Shown here piece after piece: positions 17,966 to 26,987 of a stretch of 64,000 nucleotides of DNA (its first letter is position 1; each line of letters opens with the position of its first letter). The notes under the pieces are model-generated. The model saw only the letters and a list, made by a program, of their open reading frames with translations. It was not told the DNA's origin and ran no database searches. The stretch comes from Gemmatimonadota bacterium (GTDB lineage Bacteria; Gemmatimonadota; Gemmatimonadetes; Gemmatimonadales; GWC2-71-9): the NCBI GenBank assembly GCA_003223395.1, contig QHUZ01000021.1, positions 22,106 through 86,105 on the forward strand, written 5' to 3'. Made by a program: the position numbers and the translations under genes.

Positions 17966-18824
17966 CCGTCGGCGCTTTTCGCGCGATCGCGACGCCGACC
18001 AAACAGAGCACGCCGCCGAGCACCGCAATGAGGGTCGGGACTTCGCCGAGAATCAGCCAGCTCATCACGATCGTGATCGGCGGCACGAGGTAGGCGGTCG
18101 CCGCGAGCCGGCCCGCTGATCCACGCGCCAGCGCGTAGGCCCACGTCGTAAAGGCGATCGACGTCGGAAAGACTCCCAGGAAGAGCAGCCAGGCGATGGC
18201 GCCGGCTGGCGCCATGCGCCATTCCCGCACCAGCTGAGGCGCGTAGGGGAGGCAGACCAGCGCCCCAACGACGCAGCAGCTCCACGTTGCCTGCAGGGCG
18301 GTGATCCGATTCAGCACCGGCTTCTCCGCAACCATTCCGATCGCGGACGCGAGCGCCGCAACCAGGCAGAGAATCACCCCAACGAGCGAGGCGCTGCGGG
18401 ACGACGTCGCGAGCCCGATCACCACGACACCCGCGAACGCCAGCGCGCCGCCGAGCAAGAGGTTGGGCGTGGTGCGCTCTTTCAGGAATACCGCCGCGAG
18501 CGCGACGATGAAAATCGGTGCGATCAGGACCAGCATCGAGGCCGTTCCCGCATCGACGCGGCGCTCGGCCTCGTTGAGGAGGACTTGGTACACGCCGAAC
18601 CAGAGCAGGCCGGCGAGCACGAGGAGGCCGAGCTCGCGTTTCGTCGGGCGGATCGTAGGCCGCGAGAGCACCACGGCGCCCAGCAGGACGCTCCCAATCG
18701 CGAGCCGACCCAGCGCGAGCGGACCGGGCGAGAACGAGCGGCCCGCGGCTCGAATGCCGACGAACGCCGCCGCCCACAGGACGACGGCAACAAGGGCCGC
18801 GACGAGCGGAAGCTGCTTCTTCAT
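17913..18824 (-). CDS. EamA/DMT family transporter
   Basis: This encodes 303 residues with ten predicted transmembrane helices in two homologous halves, as in the drug/metabolite transporter superfamily. Family features include 'LWAAAFVGIRAAGRSFSP' at the start of half one, 'ASMLVLIAPIFIVALAAVF' closing helix 4, and 'GEVPTLIAVLGGVLCLVGVAIAR' at the end. Members export amino acids or metabolites from the inner membrane, and substrates cannot be read from sequence. The basic Pro-rich C-terminal tail is the part that overlaps the phosphoesterase gene on the other strand. Start MKKQLPLVAAL. Confidence 0.9.
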   Translation of the reverse strand: MKKQLPLVAALVAVVLWAAAFVGIRAAGRSFSPGPLALGRLAIGSVLLGAVVLSRPTIRPTKRELGLLVLAGLLWFGVYQVLLNEAERRVDAGTASMLVLIAPIFIVALAAVFLKERTTPNLLLGGALAFAGVVVIGLATSSRSASLVGVILCLVAALASAIGMVAEKPVLNRITALQATWSCCVVGALVCLPYAPQLVREWRMAPAGAIAWLLFLGVFPTSIAFTTWAYALARGSAGRLAATAYLVPPITIVMSWLILGEVPTLIAVLGGVLCLVGVAIARKAPTVRASEPVPAPVPPARHR

Positions 18825-18859
18825 GCGCGGTATGATAACTGCGCACGCGCATTATCGGA

Positions 18860-19807
18860 TCAGCGTGCGGACGCCGTCGCGCTGATGGAAATCAGCGCCC
18901 CATCACGACCCAACGACTGTACCCCGACCACCGTGGCGATGGGGGCGTTCGCACTGAAGTACGCGGCGCCGGCCGTACGGATCGTCTCGAGATCTGCGGG
19001 CCGATAGTTCACGACGTAAATGGTGAGCGTCGTAACGTCGCGGAGCGACGCGCCCGCGCTCTGAAGGACCGAGCGGAGGTTCGCGAACGCGCGCTCGGCC
19101 TGCGCGCGCAGATCGGAGCCGACGAGCGTCCCCGTGCTGTCCACGCCGAGCTGGCCCGTGACGTAGACGGCTCGTCCAACGCGCACCGAAGGCGAGCCAA
19201 CCGCCGGCGCCGCCACGCCCGGCGGTGTGGGGAGGGCCGTCTTGATCTCGGGAGCGCCCGCTCCGGGGGTGGCGAACTCCCCGCGGAAGCCCGCTTCGTC
19301 CCAGCGCCGCTGGTCTTCGCGGCGTTTTCTTTCGGTGGCCTGGTCCTGGTCGTCCCGCCACTTCTTATAAGCCTTGATCTGGTCGCCGTTCAGGAACCGG
19401 CGCAGATCGCCCTCGAACCGGTCCTGCCGGTCTCGCAGCGTCTTGCCCAGGTCCTGCAGGTGCTCGGCGTAGAACGCCGCCGCGGCGCGATCGCCGTCGT
19501 CGAGCCGCTCGTTCATTTTCGCGATCGCCGCGTTCGCGCTGTCACGCTGCGGACGCGTCGCGACCATGAACGAGTCGTATGCCTGCGCGTACCGGGTGGA
19601 TTGATCGGCGGACAGGCTGAGCATCGCGCGCGCGAGTGCCGTATCCAACGGCCCGACCAGCTCGACGCCGGGCAGCTTCGGCGCGGGCGGTCCATAGCGG
19701 CCGCCCTGACTCATACTGCCTCGCCCATAGCCGCCCTGTCCGAATGCGGCGGTCGGCACCAGAAGCAAGGTTGCGGCGAGGAACGCGAATAACGACCCGT
19801 ACTTCAT
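18860..19807 (-). CDS. secreted Spy-like helical domain fused to a RidA-like domain
   Basis: This encodes 315 residues from the ATG at 19807, which has GGAG about 8 bp upstream; codons further upstream in frame lie in the preceding gene's tail. A signal peptide (MKYGSLFAFLAATLLL…AAFGQ) and a Gly/Tyr-rich spacer precede a helical, charged region (about 65-180: 'LSLSADQSTRYAQAYDSF', '…FLNGDQIKAYKKW'). That region has the paired L-x-x-x-Q helices of Spy/CpxP-like periplasmic chaperones. Residues about 205-315 match the RidA/YjgF/YER057c fold ('AVYVTGQLGVDSTGTLVG', 'AFANLRSVLQSAGASLRDV'). RidA proteins are normally free cytoplasmic imine deaminases, so export and this fusion are unusual. Whether the active site is retained is uncertain. 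Confidence 0.8.
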   Translation of the reverse strand: MKYGSLFAFLAATLLLVPTAAFGQGGYGRGSMSQGGRYGPPAPKLPGVELVGPLDTALARAMLSLSADQSTRYAQAYDSFMVATRPQRDSANAAIAKMNERLDDGDRAAAAFYAEHLQDLGKTLRDRQDRFEGDLRRFLNGDQIKAYKKWRDDQDQATERKRREDQRRWDEAGFRGEFATPGAGAPEIKTALPTPPGVAAPAVGSPSVRVGRAVYVTGQLGVDSTGTLVGSDLRAQAERAFANLRSVLQSAGASLRDVTTLTIYVVNYRPADLETIRTAGAAYFSANAPIATVVGVQSLGRDGALISISATASAR

Positions 19808-19865
19808 GGGGCTTCTCCTCAGAGGATAACGGGATGATACATGAGACGAGTGGTTCGTCGCACCG

Positions 19866-21764
19866 TTAGCATTTCTTGGCCAGGATACGCTGGCGTTCCC
19901 CCTCAGTGACCATGTCGCGCGCGACGACGTCACGCACGATGCGGGCGACGAACACGTAGCCCCGCGCCTCGGCGACGAGCCAGCGGCGCCATTCGAGCTC
20001 GTCGAGTGCGGCGTGCAACCCGTCTCCCTTCAGATCCGTGGCACAGCCGATTCGCGCTGCCGCGACGCGCTCGCCGAGAATCGCCGCGGCGACGAGAGCC
20101 TGCTGCGCCGGCTTCGACAGGCAGCGAAACCCTACGCGGATCGCTGCGACGATCGTGTCGGGCAGGTCGCCGGGGAAGGTGGAGTCGAGGGTTCGCAACG
20201 GATGCGGCCAGGCACCATTCGTGGCTTCGAGATCGAGACCCTGCGCCATCGCGTGAAGGATCTCCACGGCGAGGAGCGGCAGCCCACCGGAATCTGCCGC
20301 GATGCGCCGCAACAGACGATCCAGGGCCTCGCCTTTGTATGACGGTAGCGCCCACTGGATCAGCTGCCGGATCGCCGCGGTGTCCAATTTGCCCAGCGAA
20401 ATCGCGGCACCCGTTAGATCTCGTCCGATGCGGGCCCGGAACTCCGCAAGCTTCGGTGGCGCGGGCTCCGGCGTCGTGGCGAGCACGATGAGCACCGGGG
20501 CGCGCGCGAGGTCGCGGGCGAGTCGTTCGATGATGTGATATGACGTCGGATCGATCCACTGCGCGTCATCGAAGATCAACAGCTGCGGGTGTTCGGCGGC
20601 CGTCACGCGGAGCACTTCGCTGATCGCGGCGTCGAGCGCCCAGGGGCTGCCTGCCGGACGCCGTGGCGGAAACCGTTCGGCCCACTCGCCGGCCTGGGCG
20701 GCGAGCGTCGCGAGCGCGCCGGGATTCGCGCCGGCGACACCGGGCGCATCCGCCAACCCGCCGCACGCGAGTCCCAGGATCGCACTGGCGGGATGCTCGA
20801 CGTCGGCCGCGACGGCGCGCGTACCGATCACGACTCCCCCGCCGACCGCGGCGCGCGTCGCGAGCTCCTCCAGGAAGCGCGTCTTGCCGCCACCGGATTC
20901 GGCTTCGATCACGAGGAGCGCCAGTCGGCCATCGGCTGCGCGACGCCACTGCGTGAGCGCGGTCTCCAGCTCGCGGTCTCGGCCGAGCAGCGGCGCGCGA
21001 CGCCACGTCACGCTCCGCTGCGGCGATAGCGCTTCTTTCGGCAGGTGCCAGGCGCGCCCGCTGCGCAGCCGCTCGACCATCGCCTGGGTTTCGGGCTCGA
21101 TGGTCACATCCCCGTCGCGGCGCGCGTCCTTCACGAACCGGTCGAGCAGCTGCAGGGCGCCTGCCCGATCACCTGCTCCCGCGAGACGCCGCAGGTGCCC
21201 GCGCAGGGCGCGCTGTGACACCGGGTCCATCTCGCGGGCCCGGCCAAGCGGCCCGTCCGCGCCGAGCTCGTCGCCCGCATCGAGTCGCTCCTCGGCGTGG
21301 CGCAGCAACGCGTCCATGGTGCGTCCGTGCCAGAACGATCGCTCGACCGTCAGCCAGTCCTCGAAGCCGGCCGCGTCTGGGACCTTGAAGCCCTCGAGGA
21401 ACTCACCGTTGATCATGGGCGTCGTATGCGACCAGTCGCGTTGCTGCGCCAGTTTCTCGAACTCCTCAGTGTCGAGCTCCACGGCGCCGTCCAGCAGCTG
21501 CACGACGTCGCCCGTGGCCTTGAGCCGGTCCTCGCCCACGTATTGGCGCAGGACCCGGATGGCCTCACGCACGGATTGGCGCGCGGCTCCGTCGTCCTTG
21601 TCCGGCCAGAGCAAACCAATCAGCTGCTCTCGCGTGCACCGGCGCTTGGGCGAGCGGGCGAGGTAGAGCAGGAGCGCGATGTTCTTTTTCCAGAGCAGCT
21701 GGGAGGGGGCTTCCGCGCCATCCATCGTGACTTCGAGCGTTCCCAAAGTCTGGAAGCGAATCAT
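19866..21764 (-). CDS. SARP/BTAD transcriptional regulator with AAA ATPase domain, no TPR tail
   Basis: This encodes 632 residues. An N-terminal winged-helix OmpR/SARP-type DNA-binding domain (1-92, 'LGTLEV…CTREQLIGLLWPD', 'ARQSVREAIRVLRQ') is followed by a bacterial transcriptional activator domain (about 100-245) and an AAA/NACHT-like ATPase (about 255-500) with Walker A 'ESGGGKT' near 289-296 and Walker B 'LLIFDDAQW'. Relatives such as AfsR activate biosynthetic or stress genes. They usually continue into a long TPR sensor, but this protein stops just after '…RDVVARDMVTEGERQR', where that part would begin. The gene overlaps the upstream kinase-TPR gene by 4 bp (ATGA), so the two are co-translated. 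It may control the divergent biosynthetic operon. Confidence 0.85.
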   Translation of the reverse strand: MIRFQTLGTLEVTMDGAEAPSQLLWKKNIALLLYLARSPKRRCTREQLIGLLWPDKDDGAARQSVREAIRVLRQYVGEDRLKATGDVVQLLDGAVELDTEEFEKLAQQRDWSHTTPMINGEFLEGFKVPDAAGFEDWLTVERSFWHGRTMDALLRHAEERLDAGDELGADGPLGRAREMDPVSQRALRGHLRRLAGAGDRAGALQLLDRFVKDARRDGDVTIEPETQAMVERLRSGRAWHLPKEALSPQRSVTWRRAPLLGRDRELETALTQWRRAADGRLALLVIEAESGGGKTRFLEELATRAAVGGGVVIGTRAVAADVEHPASAILGLACGGLADAPGVAGANPGALATLAAQAGEWAERFPPRRPAGSPWALDAAISEVLRVTAAEHPQLLIFDDAQWIDPTSYHIIERLARDLARAPVLIVLATTPEPAPPKLAEFRARIGRDLTGAAISLGKLDTAAIRQLIQWALPSYKGEALDRLLRRIAADSGGLPLLAVEILHAMAQGLDLEATNGAWPHPLRTLDSTFPGDLPDTIVAAIRVGFRCLSKPAQQALVAAAILGERVAAARIGCATDLKGDGLHAALDELEWRRWLVAEARGYVFVARIVRDVVARDMVTEGERQRILAKKC

Positions 21765-24502
21765 CGTGCCCCCAGCGCTGCGCAGTTCAATGCAAGCGTA
21801 CGCGTCCGAGCGGTGTCCGCCCGCGCTCCATAGGGAGCCGGGGCATCAAACCAATGTCGCACGACCGTGGCGTAGGCGGTACAGGCTTCGCCGCGGTCGG
21901 CTCGCCGGATGCCGTCGAGGAGCCGCGCGAGGCGCCAGCTCGCCAATGTGCCGAACGCCCAGTCGACGTCTGCCGCCTGGGGCAGACCGGTTGGGACGCC
22001 CACGAGGTCCAGATGCTCGTGCCAGACCAGTTCGCTCTTGGCGCCTTCGATGTCACGGATCTGGGCGCGCCAGACGGCGCTTTGGAAATGCACGATCGCT
22101 CTGAAAAACGGATCTACCCATCGTGCGACGGAGTCCACGTCAATCGGATCGAGCTGTTTGAGCGCGGCGCCGGGGTGGCCGGCAGCCGCAAGCGATTCGG
22201 CGACGAGCAGGGCCTTCAGCTCGCGGGATGCGACCGGACGCACCTGTTCGGGGTTCTCGAGGAGCGCGCTCATCCACACCGCGCGATCGCGCAGTTTTTC
22301 GTCTTTGCTCAGGGTCCACCGATGAAGGCCCTCGAGCGCGTCCGCCGTCGCGGCTTTTCCTCCCTCGAGGAATGCGAGCGCCGTCTGCAGTTCCGCCGTA
22401 AACAGATCGAGATTCGCCTCGGGCGACACGTTCGCGGCCTTGGCCGCCAGGTTACGCGTATCCTCCAGCCGGCCGAGCGCCAGCGAGCCCATTGTCTCGG
22501 CGATCAGCGCGGAGCGGCGTACGTCCCGCGAGTGGTTCTTCTGCAGCATCTGCCCTAATGCGATCGTACCTCGCGGCACGTCGAACGTCGGCAGCATCCG
22601 CGGCCCTGCGCCCAGGATGGGGCTGCTCTGGGCCTCTGGCGAATTCACGATCTGTACGGTGACGCCTTGTGCCTCGCTGGGCGAGACGAAGCGCCATTCG
22701 AACCCGAGGCGCAGCAGCGCCCGGAGCACGGCTGAGAAGGGGTCGGGCACGCCGCTATGAGCTTGCAGCGAATCCAAGGCACTTTCCGCGCTGGCAGAGT
22801 CTCCTTCCGCGGTTGCGACCCACGCGAGATGCTCCCATGCCGGTCCAAAGTCCGGCCGCAGCCGCGCCGCCCGTTCGAACGCGGGAATCGCTTCGGAGCG
22901 GCGGTGGCCCACGAGCGGCCCACGGTGGAACAGCTCATCGCCCAGCTGAAACCATCCCAGGAAAAACTGCGGGTCGCGTTGGGTCACGGCGCGCAGCGTG
23001 TCGAGTCGTGCGTTCAGGGGCAGTTGTGCGGCGCGAATCAGACTGGCGTACTCACGCGGCAAAGAATCCGCGTGAGCCAGAACTGTCCTCATGCGATCGG
23101 GGTCCTCGTCGATGCCGAGCCAACGCTCCACCTCCGTCATCCGCCAGAGACAGATCCAGCAGCTCGGGTCGGTGGCGACAGCCTTCTTGTACGCGGCGTA
23201 CGCCTCCTCCCACTCTGCCTCGCCGACGAGTTGCTCCGCCTCGAGGAACTGAGCCAGGCCTTCGGCCCTGTGGGGGAGGGCGCGCGGCGGCAGCGATGCG
23301 GCGAGTGGGCTGCGATCGCGCCAGACGCCGAGCACGATCTGGTAACTGGTCGAGTCACTGAGCGTGGGCCAACTCTCGAGTGGGACGTGAAATTCGGACG
23401 TCGGAATCCCACCGGTGAGGCGCAGGGCGACGTCGCCGCCTGTCACCGTCATTCGCGCCTGAACGACGAGCGACGCCGAGTCTACGAAATCGATATGGTC
23501 GCGCAGGTCGGAGCGGACAAGCCGACCCAGTGAATCGGCGACCGCGCCTTGGGCGGGCGGACCGACGTAGTCGATTGCGCCAAACGTCACTCGCGGGTTG
23601 CTCGAATTGGCGAGCGTCGCTGGAGGGGGGGCGGCGAGGTGGATCGCCACGATAACCGCGCCAATGATGGTCTCTCTTCCGCCGATTGCCTCGATCAATC
23701 TGGCGAGATCGGGGCCCTGGGTTTGCTCCAAGGCTTTCCGAAATGACCTTGGGTCGGGCCAGCGCTCCGCGGGGTCTTTCGCCATCGCCTTCTGCAGCAC
23801 GCGCGCGAGATCGTGCTGAATGCCCTTCCAATCGACGTGGTCGCCCTGCTCGTGGAACCGGCGCCCTGATACCGCCTCATACAGGACGACCCCGGTGGAG
23901 TAGATGTCGGTCCGCGGCGTGACCGGTTGTCCCTCGACCTGCTCGGGCGCCATGTATTCCGCAGTGCCATCGCGATTGTGTGGGTCGCTTTCGTCATCTG
24001 AAGGCGGCCGCGCGATCCCAAAGTCGCCGAGTAACGCGCGATCCGACAACACAAACACGTTGCTCGGCTTGATGTCGCGGTGCACGAATCCCAGGCGATG
24101 CATCGCCTGAAGACCGTGGAGTAGGTCAATGCCGATCCCTAGGACTTCGTCGGACCGGAGCGGACCCGCTTCGAGACGACGGTCGAGCGTCGGCCCGTTG
24201 ACAAACTCCATGATGTAGTACTGCAGGCCGTCATTATCGCCGGTGTCGTGGATGACGATGACGTTGGGGTGTTTGACGTCGGCGAGCGTCTGCGCCTCGC
24301 GCAGAAATGCTTCAGCGCCGTCGGCGGTGAAAAGCTCGGGCCGAAGGACTTTGATCGCGACGCCCCGGTTCAGCCGGACCTGGTGCGCGCGATACACGAC
24401 GCCCATTCCCCCCTCACCGATCCGGTGCTCCACCCGATAATCGGGCGCCACCGCCTCTTGCAGACGTGTCTTGAGCGGATCGAACTGGGGATCGATCGTC
24501 AT
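21761..24502 (-). CDS. Ser/Thr protein kinase with C-terminal TPR-like region
   Basis: This encodes 913 residues from the ATG at 24502, which is preceded by GGAGGCAGGA; the upstream in-frame stretch is non-coding. The kinase domain is complete: 'IGEGGMGVVY' (28-37), Lys51, Glu69, 'HRDIKPSN' (141-148), 'DFG' (160-162) and 'APE'. A short hydrophobic stretch near 285-302 (TIIGAVIVAIHLA) may cross the membrane. The C-terminal half (about 480-900) is helical with TPR-like pairs ('AYAAYKKAVATDPSCW', 'AIPAFERAARLRPDFG'). The gene overlaps the SARP regulator by 4 bp. This suggests the kinase senses a signal through its TPR part and acts on the regulator. The arrangement resembles an AfsK/AfsR pair. 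Confidence 0.88.
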   Translation of the reverse strand: MTIDPQFDPLKTRLQEAVAPDYRVEHRIGEGGMGVVYRAHQVRLNRGVAIKVLRPELFTADGAEAFLREAQTLADVKHPNVIVIHDTGDNDGLQYYIMEFVNGPTLDRRLEAGPLRSDEVLGIGIDLLHGLQAMHRLGFVHRDIKPSNVFVLSDRALLGDFGIARPPSDDESDPHNRDGTAEYMAPEQVEGQPVTPRTDIYSTGVVLYEAVSGRRFHEQGDHVDWKGIQHDLARVLQKAMAKDPAERWPDPRSFRKALEQTQGPDLARLIEAIGGRETIIGAVIVAIHLAAPPPATLANSSNPRVTFGAIDYVGPPAQGAVADSLGRLVRSDLRDHIDFVDSASLVVQARMTVTGGDVALRLTGGIPTSEFHVPLESWPTLSDSTSYQIVLGVWRDRSPLAASLPPRALPHRAEGLAQFLEAEQLVGEAEWEEAYAAYKKAVATDPSCWICLWRMTEVERWLGIDEDPDRMRTVLAHADSLPREYASLIRAAQLPLNARLDTLRAVTQRDPQFFLGWFQLGDELFHRGPLVGHRRSEAIPAFERAARLRPDFGPAWEHLAWVATAEGDSASAESALDSLQAHSGVPDPFSAVLRALLRLGFEWRFVSPSEAQGVTVQIVNSPEAQSSPILGAGPRMLPTFDVPRGTIALGQMLQKNHSRDVRRSALIAETMGSLALGRLEDTRNLAAKAANVSPEANLDLFTAELQTALAFLEGGKAATADALEGLHRWTLSKDEKLRDRAVWMSALLENPEQVRPVASRELKALLVAESLAAAGHPGAALKQLDPIDVDSVARWVDPFFRAIVHFQSAVWRAQIRDIEGAKSELVWHEHLDLVGVPTGLPQAADVDWAFGTLASWRLARLLDGIRRADRGEACTAYATVVRHWFDAPAPYGARADTARTRTLALNCAALGAR

Positions 24503-24567
24503 TCCTGCCTCCGGGCTTGAACTTACGGCTTGACGCCCGCTTGCGCCCCGCTCGCTACCGTCCCCCC

Positions 24568-25986
24568 ATGACGAGCCCCCGTCTGCAGGCGCAGCCGCTC
24601 GACTACCACTTCCTCGACGTCGCCGAGGGTGCGCAGCCGTTCCTGCGGAAGCTGTTCGAGAGCTTCGGCTTCCGGGCACTCCGCCTCTGGGTCGATGCCG
24701 GTGTGTCGGCTGAATCGTTCGATCGCCAGGGGTGTGACGGACTGGTGACGGCGCTCGGCGAATGCGACGGCCGCACGATCGCACTTGCGTGGAGCGACTT
24801 CCGCGTCAAAGCGTCCTCGTACGGGCGGTGCAACTCGCGACGCTTTGCTGCCTTCTTACGTCAGCTGCGCGAGTCGCGAGACGCCATCCCGCTCATCTAC
24901 GTGGTCAATTCCGCGGGCCTCAGTCTCATGGAAGGCCGGAGCGCCTTCTCGGACGCGTTCGCGCTGTGGCCGGAATTGCTCCGGTATGCGGAACAGGGGC
25001 TATTGCTGACCTGCGCCGTCGGCAAATGTCTCGGACTGGCGCCGCTGCTGTACGGGTTGGGCCACTACCGCATCGCCGTGGCCCGTGGCACGCACATCAA
25101 CCTGACGGGCCCCGAAGTCATCCGGCTGTTCTTCGGCACCGGTGTGGACTTCGAGACCCGGGCCGCCGCCGAGCGGTGTCTCGAGTGCCACGATCTCGTG
25201 CACGAGATCGTGCCGTCGCTCGAGGACGCGCTGCGGCTGTGCCGCGCTCTGATCGCGCGGCGGCCGGGCGCGGGTCCATCCCCCGAGCTGGGCGCGCGTA
25301 CCGGCCCGCTCCTGCTCCAGATGCTGGACGGACCCCCGCGCGAAGTCGTGCCGGGCTGGTGCCCCCGCGTCCGGCTGTTCATCGGCACGCATCGCGGCAA
25401 GCCACTCGGCCTCTTCGTGAACCCGCTCGAGCGATCGAACAACATGATCACGGTGCGCACGCTGGAGAAATACGGAGCGGGGCTCGACCTCTTCCGCGCG
25501 CTGGGCCTGCCGATCGTGAGCGTGCTCGATTCGCCGGGGATCGATCCGCGCTGCGAACAAAGCGACGCGAACAACATCCGCCGCATTCTCGCGGTCGGTG
25601 AGAAGATCATCCGCTATCCGCATGGCGCGATGGGCGTCGTGACCGGCCGCTGTTTCGGCGGCGCGACGGCGCTCTCGATTCCCAAAGTGTTCGGCGGGAC
25701 GCGGACGATCGCGCTGCCCGGCGCGCAGTTCGGCGTCATGCACGAGCGCATCGTCGAGCAGGTCTTGAGCGGCAGCCCGCGCCTGCTCGCGGAATGGCGC
25801 ACCGCTGCGGCGGCCCAGGACGCATCGTTCAGCGATCTCCTGGCGCAAGGTGCACTCGATGCCGTCGTGCAGCCGGAAGACCTGTCTGCAGAGCTCGATC
25901 GCTTCCTCGAGTGCGAGGGCGACGGTCCGCGGCTGGTGGGGGCACGGCGGCGTCGCAGCGCGCCACACATGGTGCTGGCGCGATGA
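24568..25986 (+). CDS. acyl-CoA carboxylase carboxyltransferase-like protein
   Basis: This encodes 472 residues from the ATG at 24568. Both halves of the crotonase-like carboxyltransferase fold are visible. The N-half has 'IYVVNSAGLSLMEGRSAFSD' (compare the VDSGGA…EG oxyanion site). The C-half has 'NNMITVRTLEKYGAGLDLF', 'LGLPIVSVLDSPGI' and 'GVVTGRCFGGATALSIPK'. Family members move a carboxyl group from biotin to acyl-CoA to make malonyl- or methylmalonyl-type extender units, or act in decarboxylases. At 472 residues it is shorter than the usual 510-540. No biotin carboxylase or BCCP is encoded here, so it borrows them, works as a biotin-independent (de)carboxylase, or has a new role. It is the first gene of the seven-gene operon. 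Confidence 0.82.
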   Translation: MTSPRLQAQPLDYHFLDVAEGAQPFLRKLFESFGFRALRLWVDAGVSAESFDRQGCDGLVTALGECDGRTIALAWSDFRVKASSYGRCNSRRFAAFLRQLRESRDAIPLIYVVNSAGLSLMEGRSAFSDAFALWPELLRYAEQGLLLTCAVGKCLGLAPLLYGLGHYRIAVARGTHINLTGPEVIRLFFGTGVDFETRAAAERCLECHDLVHEIVPSLEDALRLCRALIARRPGAGPSPELGARTGPLLLQMLDGPPREVVPGWCPRVRLFIGTHRGKPLGLFVNPLERSNNMITVRTLEKYGAGLDLFRALGLPIVSVLDSPGIDPRCEQSDANNIRRILAVGEKIIRYPHGAMGVVTGRCFGGATALSIPKVFGGTRTIALPGAQFGVMHERIVEQVLSGSPRLLAEWRTAAAAQDASFSDLLAQGALDAVVQPEDLSAELDRFLECEGDGPRLVGARRRRSAPHMVLAR

Positions 25987-26987
25987 ACGCGCGCATCGCG
26001 GGCGTCGGCCACTATCTGCCGGGACAGCCGATCACCAATGAGGAGCTGATCGCGCGCCACCGGCTGCGCATCAAACCGTACTTCATCCGCAATCACGTGG
26101 GTGCCGAAACGCGGCACTTCGCGGCTCCGGACCAGGCGACGTCTGATCTGGCCGTCGAAGCGGCGGCGCGGGCGATCGACGCGAGCGGCGTTCCGGCGAC
26201 GGAGATCCAGCGCATCCTGCTCGCGACCGTGTCGGGCGACTATCCGACCCCCGCGACCGCGTGCATCGTGCAGCGCAAGCTCGGCCTGCGGGGGCGCGCG
26301 GCGATCGACGTCGTTGGCGCGTGCTCGGGATTCCTGCAGGCGCTCGACCTGGGCGCGCGCTGCGTGGCAACCGGCGAAGGCCCAGTGCTCGTGATCGGCG
26401 CCGACGTGCGGTCGCGCCAGCTCAACTTCAGCGACCTCCGCACTGCCTTCCTGTATGGTGACGGGGCAGGGGCGGTCGTGCTCACCGCGGGCCCGGACGG
26501 CGCCGAGATCCGGCATTCGATTCTCACGGCTGACGGCGAGGGTGCCGAAGCCGTGTACATCCCCGCGGGAGGTTCCCGCGAGCCGATCACGCAAGCGGGA
26601 CTCCTGAGTCAGCGCAATTGCATCACCATGACCGACGGGCGGCGGGTGGCGGACGCGGCGCGCGCCGGATTTCGCCATCTCGCCGACCGACTCGTCGCCG
26701 AGACATGCGTGCCCGCGTGCGACGTCGGGTTCGTCTGCCTCCATCAGCCGAATCTCTTCCTCGTCCGCCAAATCCTGTGCGACCTCGCGATCGCCGAGGA
26801 GCGCACGTGGATCAATTTCCCGGCCTATGGCAACACGACCTCGGCGTCAGTCCCGATCGCGCTGTCGGAGGCGGTCGCCGCCGGGAGAATCGCTGCGGAC
26901 TCGTGGGTCTGGCTCGGCGCCGTGGGCGCCGGGTTCGCCGGCGCGATTCAGCTCGTGCGTTGGGGCACCGTCCGGAGCGCCGCATGA
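25983..26987 (+). CDS. 3-oxoacyl-ACP synthase III-like (KAS III) enzyme, first copy
   Basis: This encodes 334 residues, with ATGA overlaps on both sides. It has the full FabH-type triad: Cys114 in 'VVGACSGFLQAL', His254 in 'VCLHQPNLF' and Asn284 in 'AYGNTTSAS'. Start and domain order are canonical ('IAGVGHYLPGQPITNEEL'). KAS III enzymes condense an acyl-CoA starter with a malonyl thioester. Relatives in natural-product pathways (CerJ, quinolone and pyrone synthases) transfer acyl groups to other acceptors. The position next to a carboxyltransferase fits a starter condensation. There is no ACP gene in the cluster. Confidence 0.88.
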   Translation: MNARIAGVGHYLPGQPITNEELIARHRLRIKPYFIRNHVGAETRHFAAPDQATSDLAVEAAARAIDASGVPATEIQRILLATVSGDYPTPATACIVQRKLGLRGRAAIDVVGACSGFLQALDLGARCVATGEGPVLVIGADVRSRQLNFSDLRTAFLYGDGAGAVVLTAGPDGAEIRHSILTADGEGAEAVYIPAGGSREPITQAGLLSQRNCITMTDGRRVADAARAGFRHLADRLVAETCVPACDVGFVCLHQPNLFLVRQILCDLAIAEERTWINFPAYGNTTSASVPIALSEAVAAGRIAADSWVWLGAVGAGFAGAIQLVRWGTVRSAA

